15,483 bases of DNA from Lachnoclostridium sp. UBA1241. Lineage in GTDB: Bacteria; Bacillota; Clostridia; Lachnospirales; Lachnospiraceae. The position numbers were made by a program, and so were the translations under genes. Within the stretch, counting starts at the first letter, position 1. Each line of letters begins with the position of its first letter. The notes under the pieces were generated by a model. That model had not been told where the DNA came from. It saw only the letters and a program-made list of their open reading frames with translations, and searched no databases. Positions 6,848 to 14,898 of this stretch are shown here, in pieces. The stretch is taken from contig DBWJ01000065.1 of assembly GCA_002308955.1 (NCBI GenBank), forward strand, positions 95,064-110,546, read 5' to 3'.

Positions 6848-8244
6848 TAAAGCATTCTCCAGCCGGGCAGATACCGGTTCTTGAACTGCCCCTTCTTTAA
6901 CTTGCCAAACCCTAAAGGGAACCGGTCAACACATATAAGCACGTAACCGTCCTTTCCTTCGGGGATGTCGATGGATTCGCATTTGAGGTAGCTTACTACG
7001 CGGCGGTCCGTTACCGGAAGACACACGCAATTGTCGTAAGTATCCGCGGAAAGTGCCATTGCAAGCGCCTGTGAGGGTTCAAAACGCTCCTTATGCATCT
7101 CTCCTAAGAACAATCCGGACCGTAATACCCGAAGTCCGTTCAGGGACGGTGCGCCGTCGGGAACGGCATAATAACGATCCTCATTCTTATAGATTCGACC
7201 GATATCAATCGGAAGACTTACATGCTGTAAAAATTCCGTAAGCTCCTTCGGAAGCGCGGTAAGCTTTACGAAATTCGTAAAAGGCGAAACTGCCTCAACA
7301 GCATCCGCATCCCTCTTTTTCAGTAAAGCAAGAAAATGCCCCTCGCCCTTCAGCTTATGCGGAAACAGCCGGACGGTTTTCTCAATTCCTTCTACCGGCT
7401 CTGCCATCCAGTCTTTTCTTCCTGCGGCAAATCCCATAGTTTCATATTCCGCTTTCCGCCCTTCGGGAATCGCGTCCGCAATTTCCATGTCCGGGAAACG
7501 GTCAAGGAAATACTTTACGGTATCCTCATCCTCCATCGGAGAAAACGTACAGGTGGAATATAAAAGCATTCCGCCTGGTCGAAGCATCTTATAGGCGTTC
7601 TCGAGAATTTCCTTCTGCAGGTTATTATAGTATTCCGTGCCGTACTGCTCCCAGTTTTTCATGATGGCGGGCTGCTTTCGAAACATCCCTTCTCCGGAGC
7701 AAGGCGCATCCACCAGAATCTTATCAAAGAACTGCGGGAAGCGTTCTGCAAGGCGGTCGGAAGGTTCACTCATAACAATAGCATTTGCCGCACCGAACAG
7801 CTCGATATTCTTAAGAAGCGCTTTGGCTCTTGAATTACTGATATCGTTTGTGATCAGAAGTCCGGTTCCGTTCAGCTTCGCGGCAAGCTCGGTACTCTTC
7901 CCGCCGGGAGCCGCGCAGAGATCCAGTACCTTATCACCGGGTTCAATCGGAAGCAGATTCGCCGGCGTCATGGCACTCGGTTCCTGTAGATAATAAAGCC
8001 CCGCGTAGTAATACGGATGCTTCGAGGGAACGTCTGACTCGTCATAATAGAAGCCGTTTTGAATCCACGGAACCTGCTCAAGCGTAAAGGAAGAAATCTC
8101 CTTAAACTCCTCCGGCGAAAGCTTCAGAGTATTAATTCGAACGGCGGACTTTACATTCTCCGCCAAAGAGGCCTCATATGCCGCAAATTCCTCTTCGCCG
8201 AGCTGAGCTCGCATTCGGTTTTCAAATTCCAAAGGCAGTTTCAT
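6847..8244 (-). CDS. rsmF: RsmF-type 16S rRNA m5C methyltransferase (NOP2/Sun family)
   Basis: This SAM-dependent enzyme methylates cytosine C5 in ribosomal RNA; the RsmF branch targets the decoding region of 16S rRNA. The 465 residues hold an N-terminal segment (about 1-80), the Rossmann methyltransferase core, and a long C-terminal part of about 170 residues of the kind seen in RsmF, with a PUA-like RNA-binding end. Visible motifs are VLDLCAAPGGKS (106-117, SAM binding), DAPCSGEGM (179-187, with the release Cys182) and STCTF (230-234, with the nucleophile Cys232). Both cysteines needed for catalysis and release are present. The start at 8244 is 2 bases after the alarmone synthetase stop and has no clear Shine-Dalgarno, so translation is probably coupled. 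Its stop overlaps the rsuA-type start. Confidence 0.9.
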   Translation of the reverse strand: MKLPLEFENRMRAQLGEEEFAAYEASLAENVKSAVRINTLKLSPEEFKEISSFTLEQVPWIQNGFYYDESDVPSKHPYYYAGLYYLQEPSAMTPANLLPIEPGDKVLDLCAAPGGKSTELAAKLNGTGLLITNDISNSRAKALLKNIELFGAANAIVMSEPSDRLAERFPQFFDKILVDAPCSGEGMFRKQPAIMKNWEQYGTEYYNNLQKEILENAYKMLRPGGMLLYSTCTFSPMEDEDTVKYFLDRFPDMEIADAIPEGRKAEYETMGFAAGRKDWMAEPVEGIEKTVRLFPHKLKGEGHFLALLKKRDADAVEAVSPFTNFVKLTALPKELTEFLQHVSLPIDIGRIYKNEDRYYAVPDGAPSLNGLRVLRSGLFLGEMHKERFEPSQALAMALSADTYDNCVCLPVTDRRVVSYLKCESIDIPEGKDGYVLICVDRFPLGFGKLKKGQFKNRYLPGWRML

Positions 8245-8246
8245 GG

Positions 8247-9050
8247 TTAATTAATCGTCTGCGCCCGATATCCTTCCGCAATAACATCCAGCTCGGTGGC
8301 GAAATGCCGCAGCTTATCGATATCCTGTTCCTGATAAATGTGATAGAACTCTTCCTGAATCCGGACCGCCTCGCGGTGGCTTACGAACCGGTAGAGGTTC
8401 TGAATCGTCAGAAGAATGTCGTTAACGATACGCTCCTCTTCAAAACGAAGCTCTCTTGCCGAACGGATCTCGTCACGGATGGAGGAAAGTTCCTTGTCGG
8501 TTTCGATCATGCCGTCGGCAGTGTTGCGAAGCCGTTGCTTCAGTTCATCCGGGATGTTGCTGCGGTACTTATACTGTAACGAGTGCTCAATGGTCGACCA
8601 GCTGTTCATACCGAGAGTACGTACCTGAATCTCCCCGTGGATTTTCTTCGGACCTCCAACCGACTGAACGGTATAAAGAATCCGCAGATGATAACTTCGG
8701 TATCCGCTTTCCTTCGGGAAGGCAATATAATCGTTCTCCGTAACGACTTCCATGTCGGTACGGGATTTGATCATGTCAACGACCTGATAGCAGTCTTCCA
8801 CGAACTGGCAGATCAGACGGATGCCGCAGATATCCCACATATCGTCCTCGATGGTCTCGAGCGGAATCTTCTTGCGGTTTGCTTTTTCAATGATGCTGGC
8901 GATGGATTTGACGCGTCCCTGAACAAGCTCAATCGGGCAATAATCGTTGGATTTCCGAAACGCGGTCATCAAATGATTGAATTTAATCATCAGCTCATCT
9001 ACCGCCAATGCATAAGGGTCAAGGAACTCTCTCCAAAGTTGAATCTCCAT
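8247..9050 (-). CDS. Small alarmone synthetase, (p)ppGpp synthetase
   Basis: This synthetase-only RelA/SpoT-family protein transfers pyrophosphate from ATP to GDP or GTP to make (p)ppGpp, the stringent-response signal. Visible synthetase motifs are GRVKS (45-49), DICGIRLI (73-80), DYIAFPKESGYRSYH (about 107-121) and EIQVRT (140-145), followed by W151 and a helical tail rich in charged residues. There is no HD hydrolase domain and no TGS/ACT regulatory region, so this is not the long Rel protein. At 267 residues it is about 55 longer than Bacillus SasA/SasB, mostly at the C-terminus, and cannot be assigned confidently to RelQ or RelP. The ATG at 9050 has GAGGAGGG upstream at good spacing. It sits between UPF0210 and the rsmF-type gene, which starts 2 bases after its stop. 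Confidence 0.93.
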   Translation of the reverse strand: MEIQLWREFLDPYALAVDELMIKFNHLMTAFRKSNDYCPIELVQGRVKSIASIIEKANRKKIPLETIEDDMWDICGIRLICQFVEDCYQVVDMIKSRTDMEVVTENDYIAFPKESGYRSYHLRILYTVQSVGGPKKIHGEIQVRTLGMNSWSTIEHSLQYKYRSNIPDELKQRLRNTADGMIETDKELSSIRDEIRSARELRFEEERIVNDILLTIQNLYRFVSHREAVRIQEEFYHIYQEQDIDKLRHFATELDVIAEGYRAQTIN

Positions 9051-9067
9051 ACAGGCCCTCCTCTTTG

Positions 9068-10432
9068 TTAATTCTTAAAGCTGTGCACCGGTGCGGGAAT
9101 ACGGCCGGCACGGTTCACGAAAGAGCTGCAGGAATACGGATTGACCGGCATGATCGGCGCGTAGCCTAGAAGCCCTCCGAATTCCGCATTGTCTCCCACA
9201 TCCTTTCCGATTACCGGAATCAGACGGACAGCCGTCGTCTTCTGGTTAATCATACCGATAGCCATTTCGTCGGCGATAATGCCGGAGATGGTATCGGCGC
9301 TTGTCTTACCGGGGATAGCGATCATGTCAAGTCCCACGGAGCAGACACAGGTCATAGCCTCCAGTTTTTCAAGTGTCAGACAGCCCTTCTGAACGGCTTC
9401 GATCATGCCCCGGTCCTCACTGACCGGAATAAACGCTCCGGAAAGTCCTCCCACATAGGAGGAAGCCATAATGCCGCCCTTCTTTACCTGATCGTTAAGA
9501 AGCGCAAGGGCTGCGGTTGTACCGGGCGCACCGGGATACTCAAGCCCGATCTCCTGCAGAATCTCCGCAACGCTGTCACCGACAGCAGGCGTCGGCGCAA
9601 GGGACAGGTCTACAATGCCAAACGGTACATTCAGCCGTTCGGATGCGCGCTTTGCAACAAGCTGACCGACACGGGTAATCTTGAATGCAGTCTTCTTGAT
9701 GGTTTCGCAAAGGAACTCAAAGTCCTTGCCTCTTGCCTGCTCAAGCGCCTTCTTAACAACGCCGGGGCCGCTGACACCGACATTGATAATCGAATCGGCT
9801 TCGGTCACACCGTGAAAGGCACCGGCCATGAACGGGTTATCGTCGGGAGCGTTGCAAAATACAACAAGCTTCGCGCAGCCGATGGAATCGTTGTCCTTTG
9901 TGCGTTCCGCAGTCTCTTTGATTACATGACCCATCAGACGAACGGCATCCATATTGATACCGGTTTTCGTGGAGCCCACGTTAACGGAGCTGCATACCAC
10001 ATCGGTAACACAAAGCGCCTCCGGAATGGACTTAAGAAGCATCTCTTCGGCTTTCGTCATGCCCTTGGCAACAAGTGCGGAATAGCCGCCGATGAAGTTG
10101 ATCCCGACTGTTTTCGCGGCGCGGTCAAGAGCCTTCGCAATCTTTACGAAGTCGTCTTCAGTCTTGCAGGCGGAAGCGCCGATCAAACCGATGGGCGTTA
10201 CGCTGATACGCTTATTCACAACCGGAATGCCGTATTCCTTGGCAATCTCATCGCCGATCTTCACAAGGTCCTTTGCAAGCGTCGTAATCTTCTGATAGAT
10301 ATTGTCACACAGAACCGTAATGTCACTGTCGATGCAGTCGAACAGGGATATACCCATCGTAATGGTACGCACATCCAGGTTCATCTCGGCAATCATGCGG
10401 TTTGTTTCCTGAATTTCTCTTCTGCTGATCAT
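9068..10432 (-). CDS. UPF0210 (DUF711) family protein
   Basis: This conserved protein of unknown function, often annotated as PFL family protein because its structure resembles pyruvate formate-lyase-like barrels, has the family length of 454 residues. Recognisable family segments are ETNRMIAEMNLDVRTITMGISL (near the N-terminus), GGYSALVAKGM, FCNAPDDNPFMAGAFHG, VGVSGPGVV and a glycine-rich end. I see no glycyl-radical loop, so formate-lyase chemistry should not be inferred. The N-terminal CIDSD and several scattered cysteines (VCSSVNVG, CVCSVG) could bind a metal, but nothing proves it. The ATG at 10432 has AAAGGA 9 bases upstream. The ACT-domain gene immediately upstream is its usual partner in Bacillota and other bacteria, which suggests the two act together. 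Confidence 0.92.
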   Translation of the reverse strand: MISRREIQETNRMIAEMNLDVRTITMGISLFDCIDSDITVLCDNIYQKITTLAKDLVKIGDEIAKEYGIPVVNKRISVTPIGLIGASACKTEDDFVKIAKALDRAAKTVGINFIGGYSALVAKGMTKAEEMLLKSIPEALCVTDVVCSSVNVGSTKTGINMDAVRLMGHVIKETAERTKDNDSIGCAKLVVFCNAPDDNPFMAGAFHGVTEADSIINVGVSGPGVVKKALEQARGKDFEFLCETIKKTAFKITRVGQLVAKRASERLNVPFGIVDLSLAPTPAVGDSVAEILQEIGLEYPGAPGTTAALALLNDQVKKGGIMASSYVGGLSGAFIPVSEDRGMIEAVQKGCLTLEKLEAMTCVCSVGLDMIAIPGKTSADTISGIIADEMAIGMINQKTTAVRLIPVIGKDVGDNAEFGGLLGYAPIMPVNPYSCSSFVNRAGRIPAPVHSFKN

Positions 10433-10450
10433 AATTTCTTGTCCTTTCGA

Positions 10451-10723
10451 TCAGATGCGGTGCATCATATCAAAAATATCTTCGGACTGGATGTGAATCA
10501 CAACGCCGATGCCCTCGCCTACCGCGGTAAGCTCGTCCGCAAGTGTTCCGAAATCCCTTGTGCTGCCGGATACGTCCACAACCATCATCATGTTGAAATA
10601 ACCGCTTACGATTGTCTGGGAAATGTCGAGAACGTTCACATTTGCCTCAGAAAGATAGGTACAAACCTTTGCGATAATGCCGACGGTATCCTTTCCCACA
10701 ACGGTAATAATCGCTCTTTTCAT
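10451..10723 (-). CDS. UPF0237 small ACT-domain protein
   Basis: This 90-residue protein consists of one ACT domain and little else: KRAIITVVGKDTVGIIAKVCTYL at the start, then NVLDISQTIVSGYFNMMMVVD. ACT domains bind amino acids or similar ligands and usually work as dimers, so this is probably a small sensor or regulator. It resembles the N-terminal ACT unit of GcvR but has no DNA-binding part. The ATG at 10723 has a strong AAGGAGG 5 bases upstream. It is followed 18 bases later by UPF0210, the standard partner, and preceded by the metallohydrolase gene with a 22-base gap. The ligand is unknown. Confidence 0.92.
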   Translation of the reverse strand: MKRAIITVVGKDTVGIIAKVCTYLSEANVNVLDISQTIVSGYFNMMMVVDVSGSTRDFGTLADELTAVGEGIGVVIHIQSEDIFDMMHRI

Positions 10724-10745
10724 AAAAACCTCCTTCAGCCGAAGC

Positions 10746-11543
10746 TTAAAGTGTAATTACGTCCATCGGGACGTCACGCGGCGCAACAACGAGCCGCGGT
10801 TTCGGAATATCATAGTTCCAGGCGCCGTCAAGTTCGTTCTTCATCGTGATCAGCGCAAGATCCGGAACATTATTCTCTTTACTAAGGTGCGCAAGCACAA
10901 TGCAGCGAAGCTTTTCGTGAATCACATGGGACACGAGCCTGGCCGAATCCTCATTGGAAAGGTGCCCGTGGTCTCCCATAATCCGTTGCTTTAGTGGATA
11001 CGGATACGGCCCAGCAAGAAGCATATAACGGTCATAATTGGACTCAAGATACAGTAGATCCGCATCCGACAGGTGCTTCACCACCTCCGGCGTTATGCAC
11101 CCGAGGTCAGTAGCCATGCCGATCTTCTTTCCGTCAAGAAGAAACGAATAAGCAACCGGATCCTTCGCGTCATGCATGATCTTGCATGTCTGAACGGTAA
11201 TTCCGTCAAATGTGATTTCATCCCCCGGCTTAATCGCATGGAACAGTTCTTCGGAAAGATTCTCCGCGCCCTTCATATGCCGGATGTAGGAAATCGTAGC
11301 CGCCGTAGCGTAAACCGGAACCGGATACCTTTTAAGAAATACCGGAAGTCCGCCCACATGGTCGCCGTGCTCGTGCGTGATCAATATGCCGGATAATTCC
11401 TCCGGACGAATAAACTGCGAAAGGAGAAACCCTTCGAGTTTCTTCGCACTGATTCCGGCATCCACAAGAATTCCGGTGCGTTCCGTTCCGACGTATATGG
11501 AATTTCCGGAGCTCCCGCTTGCTAAACTGAAAAATCGTACCAA
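10746..11543 (-). CDS. walJ: WalJ/YycJ-type metallo-beta-lactamase-fold hydrolase
   Basis: This is a cytoplasmic hydrolase of the metallo-beta-lactamase fold, of the YycJ branch linked in Bacillus to cell-wall regulation and DNA repair. Its metal-binding residues are present: HEHGDH (57-62), H124 (MHDAKDP), D146 (ATDLG) and H219 (LAHLSKENN). The N-terminal SLASGSSGNS (6-15) and LESNYD (166-171) are YycJ hallmarks. The 265 residues are the normal length. The only fitting start is a TTG at 11543, with GAGGAAGG 9 bases upstream, giving the expected MVRFFSLASG; no in-frame ATG is available there. It is 15 bases after the coaE stop. The walRK two-component genes that flank it in Bacillus are not seen here, so a cell-wall regulatory role should not be assumed. 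Confidence 0.92.
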   Translation of the reverse strand: MVRFFSLASGSSGNSIYVGTERTGILVDAGISAKKLEGFLLSQFIRPEELSGILITHEHGDHVGGLPVFLKRYPVPVYATAATISYIRHMKGAENLSEELFHAIKPGDEITFDGITVQTCKIMHDAKDPVAYSFLLDGKKIGMATDLGCITPEVVKHLSDADLLYLESNYDRYMLLAGPYPYPLKQRIMGDHGHLSNEDSARLVSHVIHEKLRCIVLAHLSKENNVPDLALITMKNELDGAWNYDIPKPRLVVAPRDVPMDVITL

Positions 11544-11558
11544 ACCCTGCCGCCTTCC

Positions 11559-12164
11559 TCAAAGTCCGAGAAGCGTCTCGACCTGATAACAGATTTCAAT
11601 GTCGCCGACCATATTGCCGTTGTTGATTTCCTTATCGCAAAGCTTCCGAAGCTCTTCGTCACTGAGCTGCTCCGAGATCAGCGAGGAAATGCGTTCGTCC
11701 GTATAGCCTCTCGTCTTCTTCAGACGGTATCTTCTGACCTGCTCGGGCGCGGTCACGGCCCAGAGCTCATCACAGAAGGAACGGTAGCCTGCGGAGCACG
11801 CAAGAGCGGATTCTACGAAGACAAATGGGACACCTTCCTTCGCGTAACCTGCAATTCTTTCCTTGATTTCTTCGATTACCGCGGGATGGGTTATGGCATT
11901 TAACGCGGCAAGCTTTTCATCATCCTGAAATACAAGTCCGGCAAGCTTTTGACGGTTCAGGGTTCCGTCCGCATTTGCGTATTCCTGACCGAAGGTTTCG
12001 AGAACCTTCTTAAGGACCGGCCCGCCGGGTTCCATCTGGTTTCTTGAAATCGTATCGGAATCGATTACCGGATAACCGAGATGCCTCGTGATCAGTTTAC
12101 AGACATGACTCTTTCCGGATCCGACACCGCCGGTAATTCCGATGACTTTCGTATGGTCGACCAT
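11559..12164 (-). CDS. coaE: Dephospho-CoA kinase
   Basis: CoaE phosphorylates the 3'-hydroxyl of dephospho-CoA with ATP, the last step of coenzyme A synthesis, in the cytoplasm. The 201 residues show the P-loop GGVGSGKS at 12-19, VIDSDTISR (about 33-41) that binds the substrate, and THPAV followed by the LID-like arginine-rich RRYRLKKTRG segment. The length is typical. The ATG at 12164 overlaps the polA stop by one base (TAATG) without a strong Shine-Dalgarno, so the two are translationally coupled. The order polA-coaE is common in Bacillota, where the pair often forms one transcription unit. Confidence 0.96.
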   Translation of the reverse strand: MVDHTKVIGITGGVGSGKSHVCKLITRHLGYPVIDSDTISRNQMEPGGPVLKKVLETFGQEYANADGTLNRQKLAGLVFQDDEKLAALNAITHPAVIEEIKERIAGYAKEGVPFVFVESALACSAGYRSFCDELWAVTAPEQVRRYRLKKTRGYTDERISSLISEQLSDEELRKLCDKEINNGNMVGDIEICYQVETLLGL

Positions 12165-14896
12165 TACTTTGCTTCATACCAGCTGAATCCCCGGTGAATA
12201 TCCGCAACAAGCGGAACGGAAAGTTCGGCTGCTCCTTCCATGGCTTCTTTCAAAATCGCATAAACGGCTGCTTCTTCCTCGGGATAAGTTTCCACGAGGA
12301 TTTCATCGTGCACCTGAACGAGCATCTTCGAGCGGAGCTTCTGCTCCCGAAGCATCCTTGCAATTCTAAGCATTGCTATCTTCATAATGTCCGCCGCGGT
12401 TCCCTGAATCGGGGAATTCATCGCAACCCGTTCGCCGAAGGCCCGCTCCTGGAAGTTACCTCCCGAGAGCTCGGGAATCGGACGGATGCGGCCGAACAGC
12501 GTCTTTACATAACCCTGTTCCTTCGCGAGACGGACATTCTCTTCAAGATACCGTTTCATTGCCGGATACCGCTCGTAATAAGCCCTGATATACTCCTCAG
12601 CAGTCTTACGGCTGATTCCGAGGTTCTGACCGAGACCGAAGGAACTGATACCGTACAGGATTCCGAAGTTCACGGCCTTAGCGGCGCTACGCTGCTCGCC
12701 TGTTACCTCTTCATACGGAACGTGGAATACCTGTGAAGCGGTCATCCTATGGATATCCTCGGCATTCCGGTAGGCACCGATCAGCGCTTCATCGCCGGAC
12801 ATATGCGCCATCAGCCGAAGCTCGATCTGCGAATAGTCGGCATCTAAGAACAGGCACCCGGGTTTCGGAAGGAATACCTTACGGATCTCCCGTCCCTCTT
12901 CGGTCCGGATCGGTATATTCTGCAGATTCGGATCGGTGGAACTGAGTCTTCCGGTTGCCGTAACGGTCTGCCGGAAAGTTGTATGGATGCGTCCGTCCTC
13001 CGCAATGAAATTTTGAAGTCCTTCCGCGTATACGCTCTTTAACTTGCCGTATTGCCGGTAAGTAAGGATATGCTTTACAATCGGCTGATCCTCGCTCATG
13101 CGCTCCAGAACATCGGCCGCAGTCGAATAACCGGTCTTCGTTTTCTTGCCGCCCGGAAGCTTCATCCGTTCAAACAGAACCTCACCGAGCTGCTTCGGCG
13201 AATTGATATTGAAGGTCGTTCCGGCCATCTCATAGATGGTTTTCTCTTCCGCCTCGAGTCTTTCGGTGAACTCCGCGCTCAGCTTCTTAAGAAGAGCCGG
13301 ATCCGCATAGATGCCGGTTTTCTCCATATCGGCAAGCACCCAGATCATCGGATGCTCAATCGTCTTATAAAGTTCGGTCATTCCGGATTCGGAAAGCTTA
13401 GTAAGAACCGTCTCTCCGATATTACGAAGCAGCAGCGTAACCGCTTCATTGCCATCCGAGAATAACACGTTAGGCGCGTATTCCATCTGCAGGTCCTTGG
13501 CGCCGTGCGAACCGGTCAGAGGCCTTAACAGATAATCGCAAACCGAAAGGTCATATAGCCTGCTCGGCGGGTTTTCAAAAAGTCCGGTTAAGGATTTGCC
13601 GTCCAAGGCGTACAGATCGGCCTTCTCTGCGATTTTCGCGGCAGATGAGGACAGATACTCCTCCGTCAGGAAAAATCCGTCCGGTACGAACCGGAACGCT
13701 TCCGTGGCGCCTGCCAGATACAGCTCGCCGGACGCCTTATCATAAAGAATTCCGTAAGCATTCTCTTTCGAAGCAAATATCTTCTTACAGAGTGCTTCCG
13801 CGGTATCGAAATCCTCCGCAACCGTCCAATCTGCGGTAAGCTCCGTAAGAACGCTCTTCGTCATTCCGACCGTAGGCGGCGTAAGACTTGCGAACTCAAG
13901 CTCATGTAACACTTTATCGATTCCTTCCGCGGAAAGATTCAGCGTAAGGTCTTCAAGCGTTTCGTCAATCGGAATATCGGTTTTGATTGTGGCAAGCTTT
14001 AGACTCAATTCCGCGGCGTCTCTTCCGGTCAGGGTTTCCTCATCCTTTTTTGTAAGCTTACCGATCGGATTCTGCTTGATTCCGAGCAGTTTCCATTCCG
14101 AGAACAAGGCATCCGTATTCTCACCGGCGGAATCAATGGCCTCATAAAGGCTTTCTACCGTCTCATACTTACCGATTAACGCAACCGCTGTCTGCGGTCC
14201 GATTCCCGGAACGCCCTTAATGTTATCGGATGAATCCCCCTGAAGCGCCTTCAGATGCGCGATGGACGCAGGCTTAACCCCTTCCTCACCAAGTACGGTC
14301 TCTTCGGTCATCAGGAAGCATTTCTCGGGGCATACGGAAGCATCCATATGGTATTTCTTCAGAAGCTCATCTGCCTTCTTCTGTGCGGACTGCAGCAGGA
14401 ATACCGAAACCTTATCATTTACAAGCTGCAGATAATCATGGTCCTTCGTAAGAATCCGGATCGGCGTATCTGCTTCGAACCGCTTGCAAAGGGTTCCGCT
14501 GAAATCATCGGCCTCGTAATGCGTATCCATGAACTGCTTCACGCCAATCTCAGAAAGCACACGCTGGCAGAGCGCAAACTGGTCCTTCAAAGGATAAGGC
14601 GTTTCGCCGCGGTTTCCCTTATAATCCGGATACAGTTCTCTACGAAAAGTATCCCGCGTCAAATCCCATGTAACCGCAAGGTACTTCGGTGGCATCGTAC
14701 TGATGATCTTAAACAGCGAACGCAGAAAACCGTATACACCGTTCGTATAAACGCCGGCGCCGGTATGCATAATCTTCTTATAATTGGCTTCGCGCTCCTC
14801 CTGGGTTCTTCCCATCAGAACCTCTCTCGGAAGGTTTCCGTAATACTGGGTGGAAAGGAGCGACGAACCGTCGATTATCAGAAAATAATCATCCAT
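12164..14896 (-). CDS. polA: DNA polymerase I, proofreading-inactive
   Basis: Pol I fills gaps and removes RNA primers in replication and repair. The 910 residues hold a 5'-nuclease domain (about 1-320) with acidic residues at YEADD (127-131), TKDHD (150-154) and GDSSDN (220-225); a 3'-5' exonuclease-like domain (about 345-500); and the polymerase (about 510-910) with motif A DADYSQIELR (685-694, Asp687), O-helix RSAAKAVNFGILYG (736-749, Phe744) and motif C QVHDE (861-865). The exonuclease-like domain has lost its acids: no DxE in motif I, no Asp after GKSL, and FSDGN where active enzymes have YxxxD. It therefore probably cannot proofread. An insert of roughly 20 residues (about 23-45) extends the nuclease N-terminus relative to E. 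coli. The ATG at 14896 has AAGGAG 8 bases upstream, inside the preceding gene. Confidence 0.97.
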   Translation of the reverse strand: MDDYFLIIDGSSLLSTQYYGNLPREVLMGRTQEEREANYKKIMHTGAGVYTNGVYGFLRSLFKIISTMPPKYLAVTWDLTRDTFRRELYPDYKGNRGETPYPLKDQFALCQRVLSEIGVKQFMDTHYEADDFSGTLCKRFEADTPIRILTKDHDYLQLVNDKVSVFLLQSAQKKADELLKKYHMDASVCPEKCFLMTEETVLGEEGVKPASIAHLKALQGDSSDNIKGVPGIGPQTAVALIGKYETVESLYEAIDSAGENTDALFSEWKLLGIKQNPIGKLTKKDEETLTGRDAAELSLKLATIKTDIPIDETLEDLTLNLSAEGIDKVLHELEFASLTPPTVGMTKSVLTELTADWTVAEDFDTAEALCKKIFASKENAYGILYDKASGELYLAGATEAFRFVPDGFFLTEEYLSSSAAKIAEKADLYALDGKSLTGLFENPPSRLYDLSVCDYLLRPLTGSHGAKDLQMEYAPNVLFSDGNEAVTLLLRNIGETVLTKLSESGMTELYKTIEHPMIWVLADMEKTGIYADPALLKKLSAEFTERLEAEEKTIYEMAGTTFNINSPKQLGEVLFERMKLPGGKKTKTGYSTAADVLERMSEDQPIVKHILTYRQYGKLKSVYAEGLQNFIAEDGRIHTTFRQTVTATGRLSSTDPNLQNIPIRTEEGREIRKVFLPKPGCLFLDADYSQIELRLMAHMSGDEALIGAYRNAEDIHRMTASQVFHVPYEEVTGEQRSAAKAVNFGILYGISSFGLGQNLGISRKTAEEYIRAYYERYPAMKRYLEENVRLAKEQGYVKTLFGRIRPIPELSGGNFQERAFGERVAMNSPIQGTAADIMKIAMLRIARMLREQKLRSKMLVQVHDEILVETYPEEEAAVYAILKEAMEGAAELSVPLVADIHRGFSWYEAK

Positions 14897-14898
14897 TG

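Noticed and set aside
9068..10432. Reading UPF0210 as a pyruvate formate-lyase
   Set aside because: The glycyl-radical motif and the adjacent active-site cysteine pair are not visible; the PFL name reflects fold similarity only.
10735..10752. Small hairpin AGC-TTCG-GCT between the metallohydrolase and ACT genes
   Set aside because: The stem is only three base pairs with no T-run, so it is not supported as a terminator or regulatory element.
9812..10756. 314-codon open frame on the plus strand
   Set aside because: It lies opposite the UPF0210 and UPF0237 genes, which have clear family matches. Its protein has no recognisable domain and a composition typical of an antisense shadow.
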